From NCBI GenBank assembly GCA_034007295.1, contig JAVERC010000008.1, forward strand, positions 37,551 to 101,550: DNA of 64,000 nucleotides, in the 5' to 3' direction. The stretch is from JACKCP01 sp034007295. Lineage in GTDB: Bacteria > Desulfobacterota > Desulfobacteria > Desulfobacterales > JACKCP01. Under the pieces are notes generated by a model. That model was given only the letters and a program-made list of their open reading frames with translations, had not been told where the DNA came from and ran no database searches. How positions within the stretch are numbered: position 1 is the stretch's first letter; each line of letters starts with the position of its first letter. Position numbers and translations under genes: made by a program. Of this stretch, positions 51,849 through 61,065 are shown piece after piece.

Positions 51849-52490
51849 TTAAAGCCAGCCTAAACTTCCAAATATTATTAAAAGTGAAATATCAACTCCA
51901 TATATTACTGCCAGGGTTAAGAACTGATGTTTTCTTTTTTCCATATCATGAACAAGTATTGCCATTGTAAAAAAAGGTGCATATCCAATAATCCACACAA
52001 GCCATGGAAATTTTGTGCTCCATAAGCTGTATTCCCATGTCAGAAGTCCGCAATAGTTCAGGAAACATTCAACCATAACCGACAACGTGGTAAGTATCAC
52101 AATCAAAAAGACCCTGTTGTTAATACCTGCTATTTTCATTTTTTTGTCTTCAGGAAGAATCAGGCAGGTTGCAATTCCCATTATTGCAAACATTAACGAT
52201 ATTTCAATGTTATACCCGATAAGAATCAATAGTGCAGTATTTCCGGTGCCGTTTGGAGTTCCCCAGACAGGTGCAAACCCTGATAAATAAAATACAAGGC
52301 TGTTCCATATTTCATTGAATAAATCCATTCCCCATAATGCTGCACCGCCTAAAACAACATTATAATTCTTATCTTTTAATTCACGGCTATAAATACAAAT
52401 TACAATAAGAAGAAGAGGAATAATATACCACTGCATTGTAACTTGAGGATTGCGAAGTATTTCTAATGCACTGTTTGAATATTGTGACAT
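51849..52490 (-). CDS. Hypothetical multi-pass membrane protein
   Basis: 213 residues, about six helices: IIPLLLIVICIYS, DLFNEIWNSLVFYLSGFA, TALLILIGYNIEISLMFAIMGIATCLILP, VFLIVILTTLSVMVECFLNYCGLL, WLVWIIGYAPFFTMAILVH and FLTLAVIYGVDISLLIIFGSL. I start at ATG 52490 because CGGAG lies 7 nt upstream; the ORF could extend to 52535. A conserved-looking WGMDLFNEIWN block could be an active or binding region. Family not identified. Confidence 0.7.
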   Translation of the reverse strand: MSQYSNSALEILRNPQVTMQWYIIPLLLIVICIYSRELKDKNYNVVLGGAALWGMDLFNEIWNSLVFYLSGFAPVWGTPNGTGNTALLILIGYNIEISLMFAIMGIATCLILPEDKKMKIAGINNRVFLIVILTTLSVMVECFLNYCGLLTWEYSLWSTKFPWLVWIIGYAPFFTMAILVHDMEKRKHQFLTLAVIYGVDISLLIIFGSLGWL

Positions 52491-52521
52491 GATTAATCTC
52501 CGATCGGGTAAAATTAATAAT

Positions 52522-52560
52522 GAGCAGCTGAACAAAAAAATTGCGTTTTCTAGCAGTCAC
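52522..52560 (-). repeat. Family A short form A15 (39 bp)
   Basis: GAGCAGCTGAACAAAAAAAT..CGTTTTCTAGCAGTCAC. It ends three bases before the helicase stop codon. Confidence 0.6.
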
Positions 52561-52563
52561 TAA

Positions 52564-53811
52564 TCAGAGGATCCGTTTTTTTTGATCTTTTTTTCTTTTA
52601 TTTTTTATCCAGTCCTCATTAGCTTTAATCATATCCTGGATATCCTGGTGTGCATCAGAAACCTCGACTGTAAAAGAATAATCATTTCTGCTTATTTTTA
52701 TTTTTTCAACAGGTTTAGTGATAAAATTTTCTATTTCTTTTAAAAGCTCCTTTTCACCGGAACTGCAAAATGATACTGCAAAACCTTTTGAACGCCCCCG
52801 CCCTGTACGTCCTACCCGATGAACATAAACCTCTTTTTGTTCAGGCAAATCATAATTGATTACAAAATCCACATTTGGAATATCAATACCCCTTGCAGAA
52901 ACATCTGTTGCAATAAGAATATTTTCAGTTCCGCTTTTAAAGGCCTTCATAACTGCAAGCCTTTCGGTCTGATCTTTTTTCCCGTGTATGGTAAGTGAGC
53001 GAATGCCCCCGCGTTCCAAAGCCTTTGCAACACGGTCTGCTCTGACTGTGGTTCTTACAAAAACTATAATTTTTGAATCTCTGTGATCACGGATAAAACT
53101 TCTGAGAAAAAAACGCTTATCATCCATTTCAACATCAATTACATAATGTGATATATTTTTGGATACAGGATCATTTGGTGAAATCTGTATTCTTATGGCA
53201 CTTGATCTTACCTGGGAAAAGGCAAGTTTTTTTATTTCTTTATTTATTGTGGCAGAGAAAAAAAGAGTCTGATGACGCTGCTTTAAATGACGTTTGATTG
53301 ATTGAATGTCATAAATAAAGCCGCGGTCAAGCATTTGATCTGCTTCATCTAAAACCAGAATGCGGACACTGCCTGCATCAATTGCCTTTTGACTTATTAA
53401 GTCAAACATACGGCCTGGAGTTGCAATAAGAATATCTACACCAGTCTCAAGTTTTTTTATCTGCCAGTCCTGTTCTACTCCTCCGTAAACTCCAAGACTT
53501 ATTACTCCTGTATTTTTGCAAAGAGATGAAAAAACTCCGTGAATTTGGGCAGCAAGCTCACGCGTAGGAACCATTACTATTGCATGGATTCCTTTTTGTC
53601 TGCCTGTTGTTTTTGCCTGTATTACCTTGTGGATTAGGGGAATGGCAAAGGCCAGTGTTTTACCTGTTCCTGTCTGTGCAATGGCCATTACATCCTCATC
53701 TTTTAAAATTGAAGGGATTGCCTTGAATTGAATATCTGTAGGACGTTTCAGACCCAAATCAGCCAGGTTTTTTTTAATAGCTTCGTTGATGTGATAGTTT
53801 TGAAATATCAT
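52564..53811 (-). CDS. DEAD-box RNA helicase
   Basis: 415 residues. All DEAD motifs are intact: Q motif (LKRPTDIQFKAIPS), Walker A AQTGTGKT, PTRELAAQ, TPGR, VLDEADQM, SAT, and the second domain's RGIDIP and HRVGRTGRG. The C-terminal tail (about 370-415) is short and basic, ending KKRKKDQKKRI. It unwinds RNA in the cytoplasm, perhaps in ribosome assembly or RNA turnover at low temperature, as in RhlE-like proteins. It stands alone with a 3' family A short form. Confidence 0.95.
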   Translation of the reverse strand: MIFQNYHINEAIKKNLADLGLKRPTDIQFKAIPSILKDEDVMAIAQTGTGKTLAFAIPLIHKVIQAKTTGRQKGIHAIVMVPTRELAAQIHGVFSSLCKNTGVISLGVYGGVEQDWQIKKLETGVDILIATPGRMFDLISQKAIDAGSVRILVLDEADQMLDRGFIYDIQSIKRHLKQRHQTLFFSATINKEIKKLAFSQVRSSAIRIQISPNDPVSKNISHYVIDVEMDDKRFFLRSFIRDHRDSKIIVFVRTTVRADRVAKALERGGIRSLTIHGKKDQTERLAVMKAFKSGTENILIATDVSARGIDIPNVDFVINYDLPEQKEVYVHRVGRTGRGRSKGFAVSFCSSGEKELLKEIENFITKPVEKIKISRNDYSFTVEVSDAHQDIQDMIKANEDWIKNKRKKDQKKRIL

Positions 53812-53993
53812 TAATTATCTTTCTTATTATGTGTCTGAATTAAAACTTGTCCTTTTGATTGACCTTAATTTTTTTAAATTCAGCTAAGTTTGCTTCTGTC
53901 TGAATTTAAACTTATATCTGCGTCATGTATTCAGGTAAATATAAATGCAGCCACGGTTTTTGAGGTGCGGTGTTAAAGATTTCGATGATTTTA

Positions 53994-54028
53994 TAAAAAA
54001 ACCCCGAAACTAAAAGTCACGGGGTTTT
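53994..54028 (-). terminator. Intrinsic terminator of the RND efflux operon
   Basis: AAAACCCCG / CGGGGTTTT with a 13-nt loop; on the minus strand it ends in TTTTTTT. It lies 24 bp after the RND gene's stop. Confidence 0.85.
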
Positions 54029-54051
54029 AATATCCTAAATTTTATAAAAAT

Positions 54052-57000
54052 TTAATCTTTATTTTGTTTTAACTGTTCTTTTAAGCTGACAGTTTTTTTT
54101 CTTTCAAAAATTCTTACAATAATTACATAGAAAAGGGGAATAAATATAAGGGCAATTGTTGTAGAGGTTATCATTCCTCCAAGAACACCGGTACCGATTG
54201 CAGTCTGTGCTCCAGCACCGGCTCCTGATGCAAGTGCAAGGGGTAAAACTCCAAACCCGAATGCAAGAGATGTCATTACAATTGGCCTTAGTCTTAGTTT
54301 TGCAGCCTCAAGAGTTGCTTCAATAAGACGCTTTCCTTCCTTTCTTCTAAGCATTGCAAACTGGACAATAAGGATAGCGTTTTTTGTTGTAAGACCAAGA
54401 ACAGTAAGAAGTCCAATCTGAAAATAAACGTCATTTGGAAAATCACGTATCATTGATGCAATAACACCCCCAATTACTCCAAGTGGAAGTATAAGCATAA
54501 TTGCCACAGGTATTGACCAGCTTTCATAAAGAGCAGCAAGACACAGAAAAATAACAATCATTGAAAAGGCATAAAGAAGACCTGTCTGTGATTTTGCCAT
54601 TTTTTCCTGATAAGAAATCCCGCTCCAGTCATAGCCTATATTCTGATTAAGTCCTGCTGTAAGCTCTTCCATTGCCTGCATTGCCTCACCTGTACTTTTT
54701 CCGTGGGGAGCTTCTCCAAGAATGTTTATGGATGGAAAGGCATTGAATCTTTCAAGTTTTGGGGAGCCGTATGTCCAGTAGCCTGAAGAAAATGCACTGA
54801 ATGGAGTCATGGTTCCTTTTGTATTTCTTACGTAAAGTTTTTCTATATCTTCTGGAAGCATTCTGTATTCTTTATCTGCCTGAACATAAACCCTTTTTAC
54901 CCTTCCTCCCTGAATAAAGTCATTTACATAGGAACTTCCAAATGCAGCGACAATTGTCTGATGTATTCCATCGATTGGAACCCCGAGCGTTCCGGCCTTT
55001 TCCCAGTCTATATCAAGTCTGTACTGGGCAACGTCTTCCATTCCGTTTGGCCTTACTCTTGTGAGCCTGTCGTCTTGTGCTATCATTCCAAGGAGTTTGT
55101 TTCTTTCTTCCATAAGTTTTGCATGGCCAAGACCTCCTCTGTCCTGGAGCATGAAATCAAATCCAGATGCAGTACCAAGCTCAACAACAGCAGGCGGAGC
55201 AAATGCAAAAACACGTGCATTTTTAATCTGTGAAAATTTTTCCATGCATCTTCCTGCAATAGCTTTTACCTTTAAATCAGGGCTTTGTCTAAGCTCCCAG
55301 TCCTTAAGTTTGATAAAAGACATACCCATGTTCTGGCCGCCTCCGGCAAAGCTTGAACCTGAAATTGTAAGGATTGATTCTATTGCCTCAGATTCATTAT
55401 TATCGATATATTGCCTGATTTCGTCCATGATTTCATCGGTCTGCTCAAGGGTTGATCCTGAAGGGAGCTGTGCCTGAACAAAAAGAATTCCCTGATCTTC
55501 ATCAGGAAGATAGGCTGTAGGCATTTTCTGGAAAAGATAAAAAAGACCTACAACAATCAAAATGTATAATAAAAGATATCTGTATCTTTTTTTTAATGTC
55601 CTGCCAACAAAAAGGGCATAAATATCCCTTGTCCAGAAAAAGACTTTGTCAAATCCTCTGAAAAAAGGTCTGAAAAGAAAGAAAGCATTATCTGAAGGCT
55701 CATGTCCTTTTTGAACCGGTTTTAATATGGATGCACATAAAACAGGAGTAAGAATAAGGGCAACAACAACAGATAAAAGCATAGCAGAAACAATTGTAAC
55801 TGAAAACTGCCTGTAAATAACACCAGTTGATCCGCCAAAAAATGCCATTGGACCAAAAACTGCCGAAAGAACAAGACCAATACCAATAAGAGCACTTGTA
55901 ATTTCAGTCATTGATTTTGCAGTAGCTTCCTTTGGGGGAAGACCTTCTTCTGTCATAACCCTTTCAACGTTTTCAACAACAACAATGGCGTCGTCAACAA
56001 GAAGTCCTATGGCAAGAACCATGGCAAACATTGTAAGCATGTTTATTGAAAATCCAAAAAAACCAAGAACTCCAAAAGTTCCAAGAAGAACAACAGGAAC
56101 AGCCATTGTAGGAATAAGCGTAGCTCTTATGTTTCCCATGAAAAGATACATGACTATAAAAACAAGAAAAATAGCTTCAAAAAGTGTTTTCACAACTTCA
56201 TGTATGGCAACTCTTACAAATGGAGTTGTATCGTATGGATAAATTACCTTCATTCCTTCAGGAAAATATTGGGAAAGTTCATCCATTTTTGCACGAATAT
56301 TTTTTGCTGTATCAAGTGCATTTGCTCCGGCAGCCTGCCTTATTGCCATTGCAGCTGTGGGCTTTCCGTTAAATAGTGCATTAACATCATAACGGTCTGT
56401 TCCAAGCTCGGTTCTTCCTACATCTTTTACTCTTACAATTGATCCGTCTTTATTTATTCTAAGGGGAATATCTGCAAACTCTTCAGGAGTTTTTAAAAGG
56501 TTTTGAACTATTATTGAAGCATTGAGTCTCTGGCCTTCAACAGCTGGAGCTCCGCCGAACTGGCCTGCAGATATTTCAACGTTATAAGACCTTAAACCTG
56601 CAATAACGTCATTAATTGTCATATTGTAGCTTATAAGTTTATCGGGATTAAGCCAGATTCTCATGGCATATTGGGAGCCAAAGCTTTCAACTTCACCAAC
56701 TCCTTCAACCCTTGCAAGAACTTTTTCAATATTAGACTGTGCATAGTCGCGTAAATCAGTACCGTCCATGCTTCCGTCTTCGGAAATAACTCCTACAATA
56801 ATTAGGTAGTTTCTTGTGGATTTGCTTACTTTTACACCCTGTCTTTGAACAACGTCTGGAAGGCTTGCCATGGCAAGCTGTAATTTATTCTGAACCTGTG
56901 ACCATGCAAGATCTGGATCGGTTCCTGGAGTAAATGTAAGTTCTATTCGGCCTGCACCTGATGAATCGCTTGTTGAACTCATATAAAGCATATTGTCAAA

Positions 57001-57216
57001 TCCTGTCATTTTTTGCTCAATGATCTGGATAAGGCTGTTTTCAACTGTTTCAGCAGAAGCACCAGGGTAAAATGCATCAATGGATATTGAAGGCGGTGCA
57101 ATTGGAGGATACTGAGAAATTGGTAGATTATATATGGCAAGCCCGCCGGCAAGCATTATTATTATTGAAACGACCCATGCAAAGACAGGTCTTTCAAGAA
57201 AAAATTTGGAAAGCAT
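54052..57216 (-). CDS. RND-family multidrug efflux permease (AcrB/HAE1 type)
   Basis: 1054 residues, normal length. The N-terminus MLSKFFLERPVFAWVVSIIIM is typical. The proton-relay aspartates are in LAIGLLVDDAIVVVENVERVM, and the lysine partner in GLTTKNAILIVQFAM. Two large periplasmic loops carry the pore and docking subdomains (GFDNMLYMSSTSDSSGAG, GSSFAGGGQNMGMSF). It exports hydrophobic compounds across the envelope with the adaptor encoded upstream. A TolC-like outer-membrane gene is not in the window. Confidence 0.95.
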   Translation of the reverse strand: MLSKFFLERPVFAWVVSIIIMLAGGLAIYNLPISQYPPIAPPSISIDAFYPGASAETVENSLIQIIEQKMTGFDNMLYMSSTSDSSGAGRIELTFTPGTDPDLAWSQVQNKLQLAMASLPDVVQRQGVKVSKSTRNYLIIVGVISEDGSMDGTDLRDYAQSNIEKVLARVEGVGEVESFGSQYAMRIWLNPDKLISYNMTINDVIAGLRSYNVEISAGQFGGAPAVEGQRLNASIIVQNLLKTPEEFADIPLRINKDGSIVRVKDVGRTELGTDRYDVNALFNGKPTAAMAIRQAAGANALDTAKNIRAKMDELSQYFPEGMKVIYPYDTTPFVRVAIHEVVKTLFEAIFLVFIVMYLFMGNIRATLIPTMAVPVVLLGTFGVLGFFGFSINMLTMFAMVLAIGLLVDDAIVVVENVERVMTEEGLPPKEATAKSMTEITSALIGIGLVLSAVFGPMAFFGGSTGVIYRQFSVTIVSAMLLSVVVALILTPVLCASILKPVQKGHEPSDNAFFLFRPFFRGFDKVFFWTRDIYALFVGRTLKKRYRYLLLYILIVVGLFYLFQKMPTAYLPDEDQGILFVQAQLPSGSTLEQTDEIMDEIRQYIDNNESEAIESILTISGSSFAGGGQNMGMSFIKLKDWELRQSPDLKVKAIAGRCMEKFSQIKNARVFAFAPPAVVELGTASGFDFMLQDRGGLGHAKLMEERNKLLGMIAQDDRLTRVRPNGMEDVAQYRLDIDWEKAGTLGVPIDGIHQTIVAAFGSSYVNDFIQGGRVKRVYVQADKEYRMLPEDIEKLYVRNTKGTMTPFSAFSSGYWTYGSPKLERFNAFPSINILGEAPHGKSTGEAMQAMEELTAGLNQNIGYDWSGISYQEKMAKSQTGLLYAFSMIVIFLCLAALYESWSIPVAIMLILPLGVIGGVIASMIRDFPNDVYFQIGLLTVLGLTTKNAILIVQFAMLRRKEGKRLIEATLEAAKLRLRPIVMTSLAFGFGVLPLALASGAGAGAQTAIGTGVLGGMITSTTIALIFIPLFYVIIVRIFERKKTVSLKEQLKQNKD

Positions 57217-57318
57217 ATTTTTTGATATCTCCTTTAAACTTTTATTTTACAGCGGAACCAAAACATTTTTTTTATTCATTCTTAAAGCCAGAAAAAATAA
57301 AATCACTTTTATCTGAAA

Positions 57319-58491
57319 TTATTCTTTTTCAGCAGTCTGAAATTCTGACGCATTCACAGACATTCCAGGTCTTATATTTAAAAGGCCTTCAACAATAATT
57401 TTATCTCCATTTTCAAGACCGCTTGTAATAAGCCATTTATTGCCTATTGCCCTGTTAATGGTTAAAAATCTCTGTTCAATTTTTCCTTCTTTATTAACAA
57501 TGTATGCAACCGGTTCTCCCTTTGGAGTTCTGACAACTCCCTGCTGAGGAGCTAAAATGGCATTTTGAGCTGTTCCTTCCTGGACTACTGCCCTGACATA
57601 CATACCTGGAAGCAAAATTTTTGAAGGATTTGGAACCACAATTCTCAAGGTACTTGAACCTGTGCTAGGATCTACTGTTACATCCCTGAATTTGAAATTA
57701 CCGTCCAAAGGATAAATGCTTCCATTTTCAAGAATAATTTTTACCTTGTTTTCATGTGCATTTTTTTCAATTGTTTTAGTTTTGATATTTTCTCTTAATT
57801 CAAGCATTTCAGCAGTTGACTGAGCTGCATCAACATAAATTGGGTCAAGCTTGTGAATTGTTGTAAGGGGAATCTGCTGATATGCAGTTACAAGGGCTCC
57901 AACAGTGACATTTGATTTTCCTATTTTTCCTGAAATTGGTGCTTTTACGTTTGTGTAGCCAAGATTAATTTTTGCTGTGTCAACCTGTGCTTCAAGAAAA
58001 TTTATTTCTGCAAGAATCTGGTCAAGCTGGGATTTTACATCATCATATTCCTGCTGACTTATGGCTTTTCCTTTTAAAAGTCTTTTGTATCTTGCTTCAC
58101 GGGACTGGACTGGAGGAAGACCTGCCTTTGCCTTGTCAAGGGAAGCTTGTGCTGCCTTGAGGGAAGCCTTGAATGGTGCATCGTCAATTTTATATAAAAT
58201 ATCACCTTCTTTTATGTCTGCACCTTCTTCAAAAAATCTTTTTTCAATAATTCCGTTAACCTGGGGTCTTATTTCCGAGACAAGATAAGCTGATGTTCTC
58301 CCTGGCAGTTCTGTTGTAAGATCAACTGCCTTGGACTTTATCATCATATATGAAACAGATGGATCAGGCCGTTGTTCTTGTCCCTGCTGGGATTGTGCAT
58401 TTGAACATCCAGATATTGCAGTAATTGCAAAAAGTGCAAGCATGAATGCTGCAAGATTAAGATATTTGTTATACTTGTTTTTAGGCTGCAT
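57319..58491 (-). CDS. RND periplasmic adaptor (AcrA/MFP family) lipoprotein
   Basis: 390 residues. Lipobox AISGC near Cys29 anchors it to the inner membrane. Domains in order: lipoyl/biotinyl-like half (SEIRPQVNGIIEKRFFEEGADIKEGDILYKID), coiled-coil hairpin (about 95-165, AQASLDKAKAGLPPVQSREARYKRLLKGK..), second lipoyl half (VKAPISGKIGKSNVTVGALV), beta-barrel and membrane-proximal domain (LPGMYVRAVVQEG). CGGAGGA upstream of the ATG. Operon: TetR-adaptor-permease. Confidence 0.95.
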   Translation of the reverse strand: MQPKNKYNKYLNLAAFMLALFAITAISGCSNAQSQQGQEQRPDPSVSYMMIKSKAVDLTTELPGRTSAYLVSEIRPQVNGIIEKRFFEEGADIKEGDILYKIDDAPFKASLKAAQASLDKAKAGLPPVQSREARYKRLLKGKAISQQEYDDVKSQLDQILAEINFLEAQVDTAKINLGYTNVKAPISGKIGKSNVTVGALVTAYQQIPLTTIHKLDPIYVDAAQSTAEMLELRENIKTKTIEKNAHENKVKIILENGSIYPLDGNFKFRDVTVDPSTGSSTLRIVVPNPSKILLPGMYVRAVVQEGTAQNAILAPQQGVVRTPKGEPVAYIVNKEGKIEQRFLTINRAIGNKWLITSGLENGDKIIVEGLLNIRPGMSVNASEFQTAEKE

Positions 58492-58520
58492 TAAAATCCT
58501 CCGAATTTAGACTGAGTTTA

Positions 58521-59171
58521 TTAATTTTTTATTAATTCTTTTTTTATATTTTCTATTCCCCCAAGGGAGAATAAAGTTATCTGTTCAGTCAGCATTTTAA
58601 CGTCCTTTGTGCTGAAACCTCTGGGGCAGAGTGCCTCTATAATTTCCTTGCCTTTAAAATACTGGATACACTGGCCGACAATGCTGATTGTACAGAGAAA
58701 AACAGCAGTTTCATTTTTACAGTTTTTTTCATGGCCGATAAGTTCCCTTACTATTGAGGCAAGATAAATATGAAGCGGTTTTATGGACTTTTCAATAAGT
58801 TTATGGACTGCATTTGTCGTGTTGGCAAATTCCTGTGCCATTAGTTTGCCATGCCATGCAGGAACTCCTTCGTCAAGGATTCTTAGAAGGAAGGAATGTA
58901 TGAAGGCTTTTAGTTTTTCTTCAGGGGTGGAATTATTGGTTATACCTAAGTTTGGCGGGTATTTTTCCAGAACAGATATGTGGGAATATTGTAGAACAGC
59001 CTCATACAGACCTTCTTTATCTCTGAAATGATAATTTACCGAGCCGACATGGGTTCCAGCTTTTTTGCATATATCCCTTACTGTGGCAAATTTGAAACCT
59101 TTTTGTGCAAATATTTCTCCTGCTGCCTCGATAAGTTTTTTTTTGGTGTCATCTATTTCACTAATGTTCAT
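58521..59171 (-). CDS. TetR-family repressor of the efflux operon (CecR/AcrR-like)
   Basis: 216 residues. The helix-turn-helix is FKFATVRDICKKAGTHVGSVNYHFRDKEGLYEAV. The C-terminal domain resembles CecR/DUF1956-type regulators (NTTNAVHKLIEKSIKPLHIYL). I choose ATG 59171: AAAGGGGGAAA precedes it, whereas the ORF could be read from 59228 through the operator region. Two palindromes (59189-59216) sit just upstream, so it likely represses itself and the efflux genes. Ligand unknown. Confidence 0.92.
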   Translation of the reverse strand: MNISEIDDTKKKLIEAAGEIFAQKGFKFATVRDICKKAGTHVGSVNYHFRDKEGLYEAVLQYSHISVLEKYPPNLGITNNSTPEEKLKAFIHSFLLRILDEGVPAWHGKLMAQEFANTTNAVHKLIEKSIKPLHIYLASIVRELIGHEKNCKNETAVFLCTISIVGQCIQYFKGKEIIEALCPRGFSTKDVKMLTEQITLFSLGGIENIKKELIKN

Positions 59172-59188
59172 TTTCCCCCTTTCAATGG

Positions 59189-59216
59189 AAACGAACGTTA
59201 GTTTGAAACAATTGTT
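59189..59216. promoter_or_regulatory. Probable TetR operator: two adjacent palindromes
   Basis: AAACGAACGTTAGTTT (59189-59204; one mismatched pair) and AACAATTGTT (59207-59216; perfect). They lie 18-45 bp upstream of the tetR ATG, where autoregulatory operators of TetR-RND systems usually sit. Confidence 0.55.
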
Positions 59217-59254
59217 CGAAATTGTCAAATAATAAATAATTTAAGTCAAAAAAA

Positions 59255-60319
59255 TTAAAACCAGTCTTTTTTTCTGAAAAATCTGATAATTAGTAGTGCT
59301 GTAAAAATCAAGACACCCCAGAAGATAAAATAAGAATATCTGAATTTAAGCTCTGGCAAATATTCAAAATTTGTACCATAAACTCCTGAAATAAATGACA
59401 ATGGTATGAAAACAGCTGAAAACATTGTAAGAAACTTCATTATTTCGTTTAACTTGTTGTTTATCAGGGTGTTATGAATATCAAGCTGATCTGAAAGAAT
59501 TTCCCTGTAGGTTTCAACAACTTCTACTGCCTGGGTTGAAAGATCAAGAAGGTCTTTTAAAAAAGGGTGTATAGACTCGTTTATCAATTCTGAATCAATT
59601 ACAGAAAGTCTTTGGACGCATTCTTTAACAGGTCTTATAGTCTTTCTTAAATAACTGATTTCCCTTTTATATGTATTTATTTTTGAAAGTGTATCAGCTG
59701 TATTGGATTTGAGAATATCTAGTTCTAGTGTTTCGATTTTTTCTCCGATTTTTTCTATGACAACAAGATAGTTGTCAATAAGCGAGTCAAGAAGAGCATA
59801 GCAGAGATAGTCTGAATTCATGTTTCTTATTCTGCCTCTTTTTTTTCTCAATCTATCACGCACTGAATCAAAAACATCTCCCTGAATTTCCTGAAAACTG
59901 ATAAGAAGATTATCTTTTATTACAAGGCTTATCTGTTCATTAAATATTTTTTCATTTTTTTCATCATAATTGATTATTTTGGATACTATGAAAATTGAAT
60001 CGTCATATTCTTCCATTTTAGGTCTTTGGCCTGTATTTGCTATATCTTCAATTACAAGAGGGTGGATATTGAAATATTTTGCTGTTTTTTTCAATTCATC
60101 AAGGTCATGCAGCCCTGTAATATTTATCCATGATGTTTTTTTATTGTCAAAAATTTCTGGCAGGCTGCTGAAATCATCTGCCAGAGATACTTCAATAAAA
60201 TCAGTATCATAATTAAAAACCTCATATGTAACTGACTCAACTTTTTTAATTCCAATAAATACAGCTTCTCCAGGGATTTTGCCAATTGATGCTTTTTTGT
60301 TTTTTAAAAATCTTGCCAT
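59255..60319 (-). CDS. corA: CorA-family divalent-cation channel with a GTN signature
   Basis: 354 residues. The cytoplasmic domain is followed by two C-terminal helices (FLTMFSAVFIPLSFISGVYG; YSYFIFWGVLIFTALLIIRFF). The pore loop between them reads YGTNFEYLPEL, while CorA normally has YGMNFEYMPEL; the nucleotides ggt aca aat confirm Thr. The rest of the block is as in Mg2+ CorA. The C-terminal basic tail RFFRKKDWF is typical. AAGGGGGCC upstream of the ATG. It follows the Ktr operon by 73 bp on the same strand, so ion homeostasis genes are grouped. Confidence 0.92.
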   Translation of the reverse strand: MARFLKNKKASIGKIPGEAVFIGIKKVESVTYEVFNYDTDFIEVSLADDFSSLPEIFDNKKTSWINITGLHDLDELKKTAKYFNIHPLVIEDIANTGQRPKMEEYDDSIFIVSKIINYDEKNEKIFNEQISLVIKDNLLISFQEIQGDVFDSVRDRLRKKRGRIRNMNSDYLCYALLDSLIDNYLVVIEKIGEKIETLELDILKSNTADTLSKINTYKREISYLRKTIRPVKECVQRLSVIDSELINESIHPFLKDLLDLSTQAVEVVETYREILSDQLDIHNTLINNKLNEIMKFLTMFSAVFIPLSFISGVYGTNFEYLPELKFRYSYFIFWGVLIFTALLIIRFFRKKDWF

Positions 60320-60392
60320 TTGGCCCCCTTTTATAAAACTTCTAAAGACAATTAAATGGTGAACGAAACTGTAATTTTATGACAGTAAATAA

Positions 60393-61064
60393 TTATTCAA
60401 AAAATGTTTTGTCTGACTGGTTTTTATCCAGATATTTGTTTATATCAGTAAAAATTCTGTCAATGTCCTTTGGAAGATTATTCCCTGAGCATCTTCTCAT
60501 TTTTTCATTTTTAAGGTTTGCAATTATTACTTTATGAATTTCATCAATTGGCTCAAGAAGGTTTTTATTTATGCTTCGTCTAAATATAAGTCCTGAAAAA
60601 TATATAAGTGCTGCCATAAAAACAATTGACCAGGCTCCTGCATATCCGTATTGCTTGGCCTTTAAATCTGCATCAATCATTGCCTGTCTGTTGATTTCTG
60701 AAAGTTTTGAAATATGGTTTACAAGTTTTTCTCTATTTATACTTTTTTCACTAAAAGTGATTTTGTAATTTTCTTCAATATTTTTAAGCTCTTCTGATTC
60801 TCCTGGTTCAGTAATATTATTTTTTGCATCGTTAAGTGCTTTTTCAAATTCTTTTAAATGAATTTCATTGGAATTTTTAACTGAATTTCTGGCAATTGAA
60901 GCAAGCATTATGCGGCAGGCATGAAGGGATTTTTCATTTCTTGCTATAATATGCTCAATTGCAGGAGACATTCTCATCAATACCCATATTGAGCCAAATG
61001 CCATAAGAAGATTTAATACAATAAGTATCCATAATCCTGCCCTCACAGAAGTTGAAGTTTTCAT
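60393..61064 (-). CDS. Two-helix sensor-like membrane protein of unknown function
   Basis: 223 residues. TM1 (AGLWILIVLNLLMAFGSIWVLMRM) and TM2 (AGAWSIVFMAALIYFSGLIF) enclose a helical periplasmic region of about 110 residues, like the four-helix-bundle sensors of chemoreceptors and kinases. After TM2 a HAMP-like stretch (NLLEPIDEIHKVIIANLK) leads to a short tail; no kinase or methyl-accepting domain follows. It starts 1 bp after the KtrA-like gene, with GGGGAAAA as ribosome site, so it belongs to the potassium operon. It may be a truncated or accessory sensor. Confidence 0.7.
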   Translation of the reverse strand: MKTSTSVRAGLWILIVLNLLMAFGSIWVLMRMSPAIEHIIARNEKSLHACRIMLASIARNSVKNSNEIHLKEFEKALNDAKNNITEPGESEELKNIEENYKITFSEKSINREKLVNHISKLSEINRQAMIDADLKAKQYGYAGAWSIVFMAALIYFSGLIFRRSINKNLLEPIDEIHKVIIANLKNEKMRRCSGNNLPKDIDRIFTDINKYLDKNQSDKTFFE

Positions 61065-61065
61065 T

